Below, piece by piece: positions 8,677 to 16,747 of a stretch of DNA of 64,000 nt. The stretch lies in assembly GCF_011074795.1 (NCBI RefSeq), contig NZ_JAAMPF010000002.1:1-64000 (forward strand). The letters run 5' to 3'. The notes beneath the pieces are model-generated. The model did not search any database. It worked only from the letters and a program-made list of their open reading frames with translations, and had not been told where the DNA came from. How positions within the stretch are numbered: position 1 is the stretch's first letter; every line of letters begins with the position of its first letter. The stretch comes from Marinobacter salicampi. Its GTDB lineage: Bacteria; Pseudomonadota; Gammaproteobacteria; Pseudomonadales; Oleiphilaceae. Both the position numbers and the translations under genes were made by a program.

Positions 8677-9740
8677 TACAGGTCACTGGCCTCGATCAGT
8701 TTCAGACAGCGCTTTTCCAGGTAGTTGGCCGCGTGCCCAAAGGCGGCAAAGCGCTTGTCTTTGGTCTGGCCGTGGTAGAACCGGTAATAGATCTGCTGGA
8801 TGATCACCGCCAGCCGGAACAGGCCATAGATCTCGTAATAGTCAAACCGCTCTACACTCAGGCCTGACTTCTCCAGGTAATAATCCACCACCTCCTGCCG
8901 GGTCAGCATGCCGGGCCGATGGGTGGGCTGGCGTCGCAGCATCTGGAAGGGGCCTTCGTCGTCTGCCTGTACCCAGTAGGCGAGACTGTTACCCAGATCC
9001 ATCAGCGGGTCGCCGATGGTCGCCATTTCCCAGTCCAGCACCCCGATGACCTCAAACGGGTTGTCCGGATTGAGCACCACGTTATCGAAGCGGAAATCGT
9101 TATGTATGACCACCTGGGCGACATCATCGGGCATTTTCCGGTCAAGCCAGGCCATGACCTTTTCAAAGTCGCCGACGTCGTCTGTCCTGGCTTTGCGGAA
9201 ACGGTCGCTCCAGCCTGTGATCTGGCGCTTGACGTACCCCGCGCCCTTGCCCAGGTGGTCCAGCCCGGCAGCTTCCGGATCTACCCGGTGCAGATCCACC
9301 AGTTTATCTATGACGTTCAGGCACAGCTTGCGGGTGTCTTCTTCGCCGAGCTCAAACCCCTTGGGAAAGTCCTGGCGCAGGATTATGCCCTTGAGACGTT
9401 CCATAACGTAAAAGTCGGCGCCCAGCACACTGTGATCGTCACAGATCGCGATTATGTCGGGTACATAGGGGTAAACAGGTTTCAGCGCCTTCATGACCCT
9501 GGCTTCGCGCAGCATGTCATGGGCTGACTTGGCGATCTTCCCAAAGGGGGGACGACGCAGGACAAATGACCGGTCACCATAGTCCACCTGGTAGGTCAGG
9601 TTGGAAGCACCTCCGGGGTACTGCTTTATGGAAGGCTCACCGATGAGGTCCGGCAGCGCCTGTTTCATGAAGCGGTCGACAGCCGCCACATCCAGTTCTT
9701 CGCCTTCCCGGATGGCCACCGCCTGATCTATCTGCGTCAT
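8676..9740 (-). CDS. APH-type phosphotransferase (ACAD10/11-associated kinase)
   Basis: A 354-residue aminoglycoside-phosphotransferase-fold kinase of the subgroup linked to acyl-CoA dehydrogenases. The catalytic loop HNDFRFDN at 213-220 supplies the HxDxxxxN signature, and Asp236 in GVLDWE binds metal. FVLRRPP near residue 59 fits the nucleotide-binding strand. In animals this domain is fused to an acyl-CoA dehydrogenase (ACAD10/ACAD11), and the pseudomonad levulinate locus has a separate relative. There it phosphorylates 4-hydroxyacyl-CoA, so the dehydrogenase-like partner can eliminate phosphate. The ribosome site is GAGGAG. It sits in an operon with an acyl-CoA dehydrogenase and a phosphatase, which supports that reading but does not prove the substrate. 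Confidence 0.9.
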   Translation of the reverse strand: MTQIDQAVAIREGEELDVAAVDRFMKQALPDLIGEPSIKQYPGGASNLTYQVDYGDRSFVLRRPPFGKIAKSAHDMLREARVMKALKPVYPYVPDIIAICDDHSVLGADFYVMERLKGIILRQDFPKGFELGEEDTRKLCLNVIDKLVDLHRVDPEAAGLDHLGKGAGYVKRQITGWSDRFRKARTDDVGDFEKVMAWLDRKMPDDVAQVVIHNDFRFDNVVLNPDNPFEVIGVLDWEMATIGDPLMDLGNSLAYWVQADDEGPFQMLRRQPTHRPGMLTRQEVVDYYLEKSGLSVERFDYYEIYGLFRLAVIIQQIYYRFYHGQTKDKRFAAFGHAANYLEKRCLKLIEASDL

Positions 9741-9786
9741 TCAATGCTCTCCTCGATTTTGCCCTCAGTATGGCGTGGACCCGCTA

Positions 9787-10602
9787 TCAGCCTGTGTTAC
9801 CCATTTTCTTCATCCAGCGCTTGCTCTCCTGATGCATTAACCAGTCGAATGCCCAGGGCGCGTGGCGCTTCAGTATCCACATGCGCTTCTCCTTGACGTG
9901 GGGCAGGACCCAGAACTCACCCTGCTTCACAGCACGGAAAATGTCCTCAGCCACATCCTCTGCCGTGACCGTGGACCGCTTCATGAGCTTGCCCACATTT
10001 TGCTGAATGCCGGCAATGTCGGATCTCATGGTACTGGTCAGGTTAGTCTGGAAAAACGCCGGACAAACACAACTGGTGCGAATGCCGTAGCCCCGAAGTT
10101 CCTGACTCAGGGTTTCCGAGAGGGCAATCACCCCGGCCTTGGATACATTGTAACTGCTCATCAGTGGCGCCAGCATGAGCCCGGCCATGGAGGCTACGTT
10201 GACGAAGGCGCCCTGGCCCTGCCTCTTGAACAGGGGTGTGAACGCCTTGCAGCCACGAACCACGCCCAGAACGTTGATGTCTAGAATCCACTCCCAGTCG
10301 GTCATGGTGCTGTCTTCGATAGTGCCGGCGGACGCAACCCCGGCATTGTTCACCACCACATCGAGTCCGCCCCAGCGGGCCTCCAGATCATCGCGGATCT
10401 TTTCCAGATCGGTCAGCCGACGCACATCACAGTTGACGAAATAGCCCTCGCCACCCTGGGCGTTAATTTCGAGCTCAACCTGTGCGCCGAGATCCGCGTT
10501 GATATCCCCGATACAGACCCGGGCGCCCTCACGGGCGTAACGCAGGGCGATGGCCCGCCCCAAGCCGCTGGCACCGCCGGTGATAAATACTCGCTGAGTC
10601 AT
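9787..10602 (-). CDS. SDR family oxidoreductase
   Basis: A 271-residue short-chain dehydrogenase with TGGASGLG near the N-terminus, the NNAG motif, catalytic Ser in VASMAG and YNVSK. The C-terminal 40 residues (basic and tryptophan-rich, KRMWILKRHAPWAFDW) extend past the usual core, as in SDRs that act on lipids or bind membranes. It lies 22 bp after the acyl-CoA dehydrogenase gene and 46 bp before the kinase gene in the same operon. It is only distantly similar to the SDR at the operon end, so the two probably serve different steps. Confidence 0.9.
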   Translation of the reverse strand: MTQRVFITGGASGLGRAIALRYAREGARVCIGDINADLGAQVELEINAQGGEGYFVNCDVRRLTDLEKIRDDLEARWGGLDVVVNNAGVASAGTIEDSTMTDWEWILDINVLGVVRGCKAFTPLFKRQGQGAFVNVASMAGLMLAPLMSSYNVSKAGVIALSETLSQELRGYGIRTSCVCPAFFQTNLTSTMRSDIAGIQQNVGKLMKRSTVTAEDVAEDIFRAVKQGEFWVLPHVKEKRMWILKRHAPWAFDWLMHQESKRWMKKMGNTG

Positions 10603-10624
10603 TGTGCTGCCTTATTAATCAGGT

Positions 10625-11836
10625 TTATTTAGCGTACTTTTTAAGTTCGAGCTTGGCGACCGTGGCTCTGTGAACCTCATCCGGACCATCCGCAAGGCGA
10701 AGTGCCCGGGCATAGGCGAACAGCTCGGTAAGGGCAAAGTCGTCATCGCTGACGCCGCCACCACCGTGTATCTGGATGGTCTGGTCGACGATGGTCTGGA
10801 GCATCTGCGGGATGACCGCCTTGATCATCGACACCTCACTCAGCGCCCCCATGATGCCCTTAGTATCCAGCAGCCAGGCACATTTAAGGGTCAACAAACG
10901 GGCCTGCTCAATGCTCATCCTGGCATTGGCAATGATGTCCGGATTGCCACCAAGCTTCGCCAGCGGCCGCCCAAAAGCTTCCCGGCTCATGGCACGGCGA
11001 ATCATCAGGTCCAGGGTACGCTCGGCGGCGCCAATCGCACGCATGCAATGGTGAACCCGACCCGGCCCCAGACGGCCCTGGGCGATTTCAAAGCCACGGC
11101 CCGGCCCTGCGATGATCGCGCTTTTGGGCAGCCGCACGTTGGTGAAACTGACCTCGCCATGACCATAGGGCTCATCGTAGGCGCCGAATACCGGCAGCAT
11201 ACGCTCGATTTTGATGCCGGGGGCATCCAACGGTACCAGCACCATGGAATGCTGGCGATACTTGTGAGCCTCAGGGTCAGACAGGCCCATAAAGATGGCG
11301 ACCTTGCAGTCCGGATGGCCGATACCGGTGCTCCACCACTTGCGGCCGTTGAGAACAACCTCTTCGCCTTCGACAATCGCAGTCGCCTGCATATTGGTGG
11401 CATCGGATGACGCCACGTCGGGCTCCGTCATACAGAACGCGGACCGCACCTCGCCACTCATCAGGCGGGGCAACCACTCGGCTTTCTGTTCGTCCGAACC
11501 GTAATGGATCAGCACTTCCATGTTGCCGGTGTCCGGGGCATTACAGTTGAAAATCTCCGGTGCAATAAAGCTGCGTCCGGTTTCCTCTGCAATCAGGGCA
11601 TAGTCGGAATTGAGCAGGCCACAACCGTGCTTTTCGTCGGGGAAAAACATGTTCCAGAGCCCCTGGGCCCGGGCTTTCTCTTTCAGCTCCCGGATCACTG
11701 GCAATACCACCCAGCGGTTGTCCTGGGCCGCCAGTTCCTTGCGGTAGGCTGCCTCAATCGGGAAAATCTCGTCCTTCATGAAGGCTTTGACACGCTTCAG
11801 ATAATCCTGGCCTTTTGCGGAAATGGTAAAGTCCAT
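10625..11836 (-). CDS. Acyl-CoA dehydrogenase, ACAD10/11-like
   Basis: A 403-residue FAD-dependent acyl-CoA dehydrogenase fold protein. FCMTEPDVASSDATN and the WWSTGIGHPDC region form the flavin and substrate site; the C-terminal helical domain contains QIHGGGGVSDD. At the place where classical enzymes carry the catalytic Glu (the YEGT motif), this protein reads ADGPDEVH, with Asp383. That signature, as I recall, is shared with ACAD10/ACAD11. It leads the operon, transcribed away from the LysR gene. Given the APH kinase next door, its reaction may be elimination of phosphate from a phosphorylated hydroxyacyl-CoA rather than simple oxidation. Confidence 0.92.
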   Translation of the reverse strand: MDFTISAKGQDYLKRVKAFMKDEIFPIEAAYRKELAAQDNRWVVLPVIRELKEKARAQGLWNMFFPDEKHGCGLLNSDYALIAEETGRSFIAPEIFNCNAPDTGNMEVLIHYGSDEQKAEWLPRLMSGEVRSAFCMTEPDVASSDATNMQATAIVEGEEVVLNGRKWWSTGIGHPDCKVAIFMGLSDPEAHKYRQHSMVLVPLDAPGIKIERMLPVFGAYDEPYGHGEVSFTNVRLPKSAIIAGPGRGFEIAQGRLGPGRVHHCMRAIGAAERTLDLMIRRAMSREAFGRPLAKLGGNPDIIANARMSIEQARLLTLKCAWLLDTKGIMGALSEVSMIKAVIPQMLQTIVDQTIQIHGGGGVSDDDFALTELFAYARALRLADGPDEVHRATVAKLELKKYAK

Positions 11837-11948
11837 ACCGGGTCCCCTGTCTCAATGTGAACCGTTAGCGCCAGCACGGGCGCTGGCTGCTCTTGATCAC
11901 ATCAGTCTAGGGGCCTCTACGCTATTACGCGACTGAATTATACTTATC

Positions 11949-11975
11949 GTTTATTATTAGCGTTACTTATTAAAC
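11949..11975. promoter_or_regulatory. Candidate LysR operator (imperfect dyad)
   Basis: GTTTATTA at 11949-11956 and TATTAAAC at 11968-11975 form an inverted repeat (7 of 8 pairs) in an AT-rich stretch ending 14 bases before the LysR start. LysR proteins usually bind AT-rich dyads between themselves and a divergent target operon, and the acyl-CoA dehydrogenase operon starts 153 bp away. The site is inferred from pattern and position only. Confidence 0.4.
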
Positions 11976-11989
11976 TTGCGGATACCGGA

Positions 11990-12895
11990 ATGGCCTTGAA
12001 CCGACTCGACCTCAACCTTCTACACGTATTTGATACCATATTCCGTGAGGGCAGCCTTACCCGTGCTGCCCGCGCCCTGCACCTTACCCAGCCTGCAGTC
12101 AGCCATTCCCTGGCCCGGCTGCGGGAGCACTTTGACGACCCACTATTTACCCGTCAGGGTAATCAGATGGTGCCGACGCCCCTGGCCCGCAGATTTTCCG
12201 AAACCATGCGTCCGGGCCTGACGCAGATCCAGAGCGCGGTCAACCAGTTCCACGCCTTTGACCCCGCGGTTCAGCGCAAACTCTACTCACTCGCTTTGAG
12301 GGACATTCTGGAGTCCACGTTTCTACCAAAGCTGATGCGCCGGCTGGGGGATTACCCGGATATCGGGATAGCCAGCCAGCGCATCGCCAGACGTGACATG
12401 GAGACCCAGCTTGCGGCCGGCAAGCTGGATTTTGCGGTCGACGTGCTGCTGCCCATCAGTGACCAGACCGCCCATGAGCTCCTGCGCAAAGACCGGTTGG
12501 TGGTCATTGCCCGCCGGGATAACCCTTTGGCGGCCGATGGCCTCACCATGGAAAACTACCTGGCCGCCCGGCACGTGCTGGTATCGTCCAGGTCCGAAGG
12601 GCCCGGCATTGAAGATTTTGAACTGTCGAGGCAGGGGGTGCAGCGCAACATCAGGCTGAGGTGCCAACACTACTATGCCGCCTGCCGCGTGGCGGCAGGC
12701 ACGGATCTGCTTCTGACCATGCCGGAAACCTACGCCCGACTTATTGCAGAACATGCGGACATCGTCATTCATACGCCACCGGCAGAGCTGCCGGATATCG
12801 ACGTACATCTTTACTGGCATAAGCCCTACGAGAAGGAACCGGCACTGATCTGGTTCCGTGAGCAGTTACATGCGGTGGCAAAAGACGAAGCCTGA
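11990..12895 (+). CDS. LysR family transcriptional regulator
   Basis: A 301-residue LysR-type regulator. The N-terminal winged helix-turn-helix is clear (LTRAARALHLTQPAVSHSLA, residues about 22-41), followed by DPLFTRQG and the effector-binding periplasmic-protein-like domain. It is divergent from the five-gene acyl-CoA dehydrogenase operon and is the obvious candidate to regulate it, with a CoA thioester or hydroxy acid as inducer (inference). It converges with the small membrane gene after 43 bp. Confidence 0.93.
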   Translation: MALNRLDLNLLHVFDTIFREGSLTRAARALHLTQPAVSHSLARLREHFDDPLFTRQGNQMVPTPLARRFSETMRPGLTQIQSAVNQFHAFDPAVQRKLYSLALRDILESTFLPKLMRRLGDYPDIGIASQRIARRDMETQLAAGKLDFAVDVLLPISDQTAHELLRKDRLVVIARRDNPLAADGLTMENYLAARHVLVSSRSEGPGIEDFELSRQGVQRNIRLRCQHYYAACRVAAGTDLLLTMPETYARLIAEHADIVIHTPPAELPDIDVHLYWHKPYEKEPALIWFREQLHAVAKDEA

Positions 12896-12938
12896 GATTC
12901 ACACTTTGTCACAGCTCCACCCGGCCCCATGCCGGCCG

Positions 12939-13301
12939 CTACGAAAGGGCTCCGACCGAATAGAGCACCAGAAACGCCACCAGAACGGTAGCAAACAGGG
13001 ATGTGGCCACTATGCCCAGCCCCCACCAGACGGCCGCGCCCTCGGAAACGCCCACGTCCGGCTGTTTCTTGAGGGCACGATGAAAAGCCCAAGGGCCGAG
13101 CAGAAACGCCCCCACAACCGCGAACACAAGCCCGACACTGATACCCGCAAAGGTCCAGGTAGCCAGGACCATGGCGCGGTCGGCCAGGTCTCCAGAGGCA
13201 TTATGACGGCTAAGGAACTGGCGGCAGAGAAACCAGAGGAGGCAGAACAACAGCACCACGAACAGGACGGCGCCTACGAGGGTCACCATACGGTAGATCA
13301 A
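12939..13301 (-). CDS. Small integral membrane protein, unknown function
   Basis: A 120-residue protein with three likely membrane helices: about residues 6-28 (LVGAVLFVVLLFCLLWFL), 45-72 and 90-117. I do not recognize a family. The frame may start with TTG at 13301, which has a well-spaced TGGAG ribosome site; the ATG at 13289 (4 codons in) has none. It lies 39 bp downstream of the EAL gene on the same strand, so the two may be one transcript. Confidence 0.7.
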   Translation of the reverse strand: MIYRMVTLVGAVLFVVLLFCLLWFLCRQFLSRHNASGDLADRAMVLATWTFAGISVGLVFAVVGAFLLGPWAFHRALKKQPDVGVSEGAAVWWGLGIVATSLFATVLVAFLVLYSVGALS

Positions 13302-13340
13302 GATTCGACTCCAGATAGCATGAGTGAATGGTTAGGCCGG

Positions 13341-14120
13341 TTACGCAGCCGGGAAGCTAGCCGGGAAATAAGGTTCTGGCAGCGTTTCCCAGCCGGGCTT
13401 GGCGAAAAGATAACCCTGAAAAAGCTTGATATCCCGGGCCGCGAGCCAGTGATACTCCGCTTCGGTTTCCACGCCCTCGGCGATGATACGGCCGCCGAGC
13501 TGGTCCATCATGGTGATGATGCCGTTGACGATGGCCTGCTTGTTTGGCTCGCGCTCTATGTCCCGTACCAGGCCCATGTCCAGTTTGAGCAGGCTCGGGG
13601 GACTGGCCATCAGAATATTGTAGCGGGAGTACCCTGCCCCGAAATCGTCTATCGCAACCTGAAACCCCATCTCTTTATACGAGTGTACGATCGATACCAG
13701 ATGATCCGTATCGGTCAGGTCTTCACCCTCGGTGAGCTCGAAAATGATCCTACGGGTATCGAACTTGTAGGTCCGGGCCGCCGCCAGGGTGGTACGGATG
13801 CAGTACTCGGCCTGGTAAACCGCATTGGGCAGAAAGTTGATGCTCAGGAAAGTCTCCATGCCCAGCTTGGCCGCCAGCTTCACTGCCTTGACCCGACATA
13901 TCTGGTCGAATGCATAGCGGTTGGTCTTGTTCACCTGGGAAAGAATACTCCAGGCGCTCTCCCCCTGCAGACCTCGAATCAACGCTTCATAGGCATAGAC
14001 AGAGCGATCAGATACATCAACGATTGGCTGAAATGCAAAGGTAAACTTGAAGTCCAGTCCCTCGCCACAGGCACACTCCTCACAGTGGCTTTCATCAAAC
14101 AGAGTTTCTGGTGCAGTCAC
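13341..14120 (-). CDS. EAL-domain c-di-GMP phosphodiesterase with N-terminal Cys cluster
   Basis: A 259-residue cytosolic protein that is almost entirely an EAL domain, the enzyme that hydrolyses cyclic di-GMP. All key residues look intact: EAL at 45-47, Asn in SINFLPN, Glu in FELTEG, DDFGAG, Lys in LLKLD, Glu in AEGVET and Gln in FQGYLF, so it should be active. Ahead of the domain is a small cluster HCEECAC (His12, Cys13, Cys16, Cys18) that could bind metal or sense redox state. No GGDEF, PAS or membrane segment is present. It is divergent from the tartrate-type dehydrogenase gene. Confidence 0.92.
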   Translation of the reverse strand: MTAPETLFDESHCEECACGEGLDFKFTFAFQPIVDVSDRSVYAYEALIRGLQGESAWSILSQVNKTNRYAFDQICRVKAVKLAAKLGMETFLSINFLPNAVYQAEYCIRTTLAAARTYKFDTRRIIFELTEGEDLTDTDHLVSIVHSYKEMGFQVAIDDFGAGYSRYNILMASPPSLLKLDMGLVRDIEREPNKQAIVNGIITMMDQLGGRIIAEGVETEAEYHWLAARDIKLFQGYLFAKPGWETLPEPYFPASFPAA

Positions 14121-14290
14121 AAGGATTCCTTATAGCAAGTAATGGTCGCGCACTGGCAGCATAAGCTTTCCAACCAACCGTGGCTGGTACTATAGCGATG
14201 TTCTCCGCCCGGGAAAACTGCACCTGTGACGCAAAGCCATTGCACGTCTACACTGTGGGCAGCGGACTGAACCCAAACCAAGGAGTCGTT

Positions 14291-15442
14291 ATGCCCCAAC
14301 CCATCCGGATTGCGGTAACCCCAGGCGACGGCATTGGCCCGGAAGTCGTCGATGAAACCCTGCGATGCCTCAAGAAGCTGAAAGAGACTCATAGCCTGGC
14401 GCTGGAATGGACCCGCTTCACCTGGCCCTCCCATGCCTGGCATCAGGAGCACGGCGAGATCATGCCAGAGGATGCGCTGCAGCAGCTAAAAGAGTTTGAC
14501 GCCATCCTCCTGGGAGCCCTTGGCGACCCGGGTCCACTCAACGATCCCAGTCGCTACCTGCTACCTGACAGCGTCTCACTGGCACCCCTGTTGCAAATGC
14601 GTAAGGGATTCGATCAGTGGGTCTGTGAGCGTCCAGCTAGGCTGTTGGCCGGCGCCCGCCAGTTTCTCGCGGATGAGCGCGCCCGGGACGTCGACATGCT
14701 GGTCATCCGGGAAAACAGCGAAGGCGAATATGTGGGCCAGGGGGGGCGCCTGCGGCAGGGCACGCCTGACGAAGTGGCCACCCAGATGGAAGTTTTTACA
14801 CGCCGGGCTACCGACCGAATCATCCGCTATGGCTTTGAGCGAGCCCGGGAACGTGCCCGTCTGCGCTCGGAGGAAGGCCGAACCCGCACGTTCGCTAATC
14901 TGGACGGCAGTGAATGCGAAAGCCAGGTCTGCATCATCACCAAGCGCAATGCGTTGCGTTACTGGGGCGACATGTATTCCGAAGCCTTTGTCGAGATCGC
15001 CGGAGAATATCCGGATGTGGCCACCCACCATGAACTGGTGGATGCAGCCTGCATGAAGTTCGTACAAAGCCCCTGGCATTTTGATGTGGTGGTCGCCAGC
15101 AACCTGCAGGGTGACATCCTGACGGACCTGGCTGCCGTTCTTTCCGGTGGCATGGGGGTGGCGCCGTCGTGCAACCTGAACCCTGACGATGATTCGATGC
15201 CGTCGATGTTCGAACCCACCCACGGCAGCGCACCGGACATTGCCGGCAAGGGTATTGCTGATCCGACCGCGATGCTGTTTACCGCCGCACGGATGCTTAC
15301 CTGGCTGGGGCGGCAGGACCCGGAGCTGGCAAAAGCCGGGGACGAGCTGTTTGACGCGGTCGCGGCGGACTTGGCTGAACATGGCGGGAGCAGGCGAGAT
15401 ACTCGCGCTATCGGGGATGCGGTGCTGTCCCGACTGGGCTGA
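14291..15442 (+). CDS. Isocitrate/isopropylmalate-family dehydrogenase, probable tartrate dehydrogenase
   Basis: A 383-residue NAD-dependent beta-decarboxylating dehydrogenase. It opens with IAVTPGDGIGPEVV and has VIRENSEGEYVGQGG, the DIL(T)D metal-binding strand (GDILTDLAAVLSGG) and EPTHGSAPDIAGKG. The ENSEGEYVGQGG form is closer to tartrate dehydrogenase/decarboxylase than to LeuB or Icd. It could act on tartrate, D-malate or a similar 2-hydroxy acid. The start at 14291 follows CAAGGAG; an upstream frame extension to 14180 has no family match. It ends at a shared terminator with the convergent D-2-hydroxyacid dehydrogenase. Confidence 0.87.
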   Translation: MPQPIRIAVTPGDGIGPEVVDETLRCLKKLKETHSLALEWTRFTWPSHAWHQEHGEIMPEDALQQLKEFDAILLGALGDPGPLNDPSRYLLPDSVSLAPLLQMRKGFDQWVCERPARLLAGARQFLADERARDVDMLVIRENSEGEYVGQGGRLRQGTPDEVATQMEVFTRRATDRIIRYGFERARERARLRSEEGRTRTFANLDGSECESQVCIITKRNALRYWGDMYSEAFVEIAGEYPDVATHHELVDAACMKFVQSPWHFDVVVASNLQGDILTDLAAVLSGGMGVAPSCNLNPDDDSMPSMFEPTHGSAPDIAGKGIADPTAMLFTAARMLTWLGRQDPELAKAGDELFDAVAADLAEHGGSRRDTRAIGDAVLSRLG

Positions 15443-15463
15443 AGGATCCTAACGCTGAGGCAT

Positions 15464-15493
15464 AAAAAAAAGGGCTGCAACCGCAGCCCTTTG
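15464..15493. terminator. Bidirectional rho-independent terminator
   Basis: Stem AGGGCTGC (15471-15478) pairs with GCAGCCCT (15483-15490) around a 4-base loop. A run of eight A on the left reads as eight T on the minus strand, so the site is best for the minus-strand dehydrogenase, and weaker for the plus-strand gene. Confidence 0.88.
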
Positions 15494-15545
15494 TCATGTT
15501 CGCAATCGGACGTTTACTGAAGAATCCTGACAAGCAGCGCCCACA

Positions 15546-16529
15546 TCAGCTGGCGGCGTAGCCCAGCTTCTTGTCCACCTCATTAAACAAGCCTTCGCCA
15601 GCTTGCCATCGGTCGAAGTTGGCCAGAAACTGATCGGTCAATGCCCGACGCCAGCCAATAAAGTCGCCGGCCATATGGGCCGTCATGATGACATTATCCA
15701 TGGCCCAGAGGGGATGATCCGCCGGCAGGGGTTCTTCCTCGAACACATCCAGTCCGGCCCCGGCGATGACTCCCGACTTCAGGGCTTCCACAAGATCATC
15801 GGTCTTCACGATGGGGCCCCGACCAATATTGATCAGGCGGGCACTGGGCTTCATGGCTTCAAAGGCCCTGACATCAAACAGACCCTCGGTCTGCGGCGTA
15901 AGGGGCGCTGCAATCACCACGTAATCCGCCAGCTCAAGCTGCTCAAACAACTGATCGTTACCATGTACGCTCGCGAAATCCGGGTCATCCAGTCGCTCGC
16001 GCCGGGCAATGCCATGGGGAATAAGCCCGATAGCTCTGACCATACGGGCTATCTGCCGTCCGATGGAACCTGCGCCTACTATTAGCACCTGCTGCCCTTC
16101 TGCCCGCTCGGTATCACGGTGCTGCCAGGTCCGGTCAAGTTGAAGCCGGATGGACCGGGGAAAGTCCTTGGCGAACATCAGGATCGTACAGAGCACATAC
16201 TCGGCTATGGTTCGATCAAAGATGCCCCGGGCATTGGTTACTCTGACCGGGCCCTCGATAAGTTCCGGGAACATCAGCGCATCGACCCCGGCACTGGTGG
16301 CATGAATCCACTCGAGCTTGTCAGCCTCGGGCCAGGCAGCAGCCAGGGCCTCAGTCCGGAAGTCGGTTACCATCAGGACCCGGGTTCCGGGCAGCGTTTC
16401 CCGCAGACTTTGCTCATCGGACGCGAACCTCACCTCGGCACGGGCCCGCAGGCCATCCAGCCCCGGTGGTTCGGGCTCGCCGGGCGCGGTCAGGACAGTA
16501 ACAACAGTGGACTTTTCGGAGCTGGTCAT
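15546..16529 (-). CDS. D-2-hydroxyacid dehydrogenase
   Basis: A 327-residue NAD(P)-dependent enzyme of the D-isomer-specific 2-hydroxyacid dehydrogenase family. The Rossmann motif VGAGSIGRQIARM lies near residue 155, the catalytic Arg is in NIGRGPIV, the Glu in DVFEEEPLP and the His in TAHMAG. Such enzymes interconvert glyoxylate, hydroxypyruvate or 2-keto acids with D-hydroxy acids. The start follows AGAGG. It faces the tartrate-type dehydrogenase; both may act on small hydroxy acids, but they are not in one operon. Confidence 0.9.
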   Translation of the reverse strand: MTSSEKSTVVTVLTAPGEPEPPGLDGLRARAEVRFASDEQSLRETLPGTRVLMVTDFRTEALAAAWPEADKLEWIHATSAGVDALMFPELIEGPVRVTNARGIFDRTIAEYVLCTILMFAKDFPRSIRLQLDRTWQHRDTERAEGQQVLIVGAGSIGRQIARMVRAIGLIPHGIARRERLDDPDFASVHGNDQLFEQLELADYVVIAAPLTPQTEGLFDVRAFEAMKPSARLINIGRGPIVKTDDLVEALKSGVIAGAGLDVFEEEPLPADHPLWAMDNVIMTAHMAGDFIGWRRALTDQFLANFDRWQAGEGLFNEVDKKLGYAAS

Positions 16530-16747
16530 GGCGGCCTCTGCAGTGATAGGTGTCGGTTTCAGTGGTCTGTAGACAGTCTGGTGTCTGACCTTAATCCGGT
16601 CAAATTACAGGCCCGATCATTAGTCTTAACCCCGGCCTCCTACCTGTTTTCCATGAATTGCATAATCCTTTGTCACGTTGCTTGTGGCCCCTTTGTTTAA
16701 GCACTAACCTGCAGGCAGGCCATTCGTTTGCATTCTCAGGAGGACAC

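Noticed and set aside
12858..14135. Long plus-strand open frame opposite the EAL and membrane protein genes
   Set aside because: It is the shadow of the minus-strand EAL gene, which has clear catalytic motifs; the plus frame has none.
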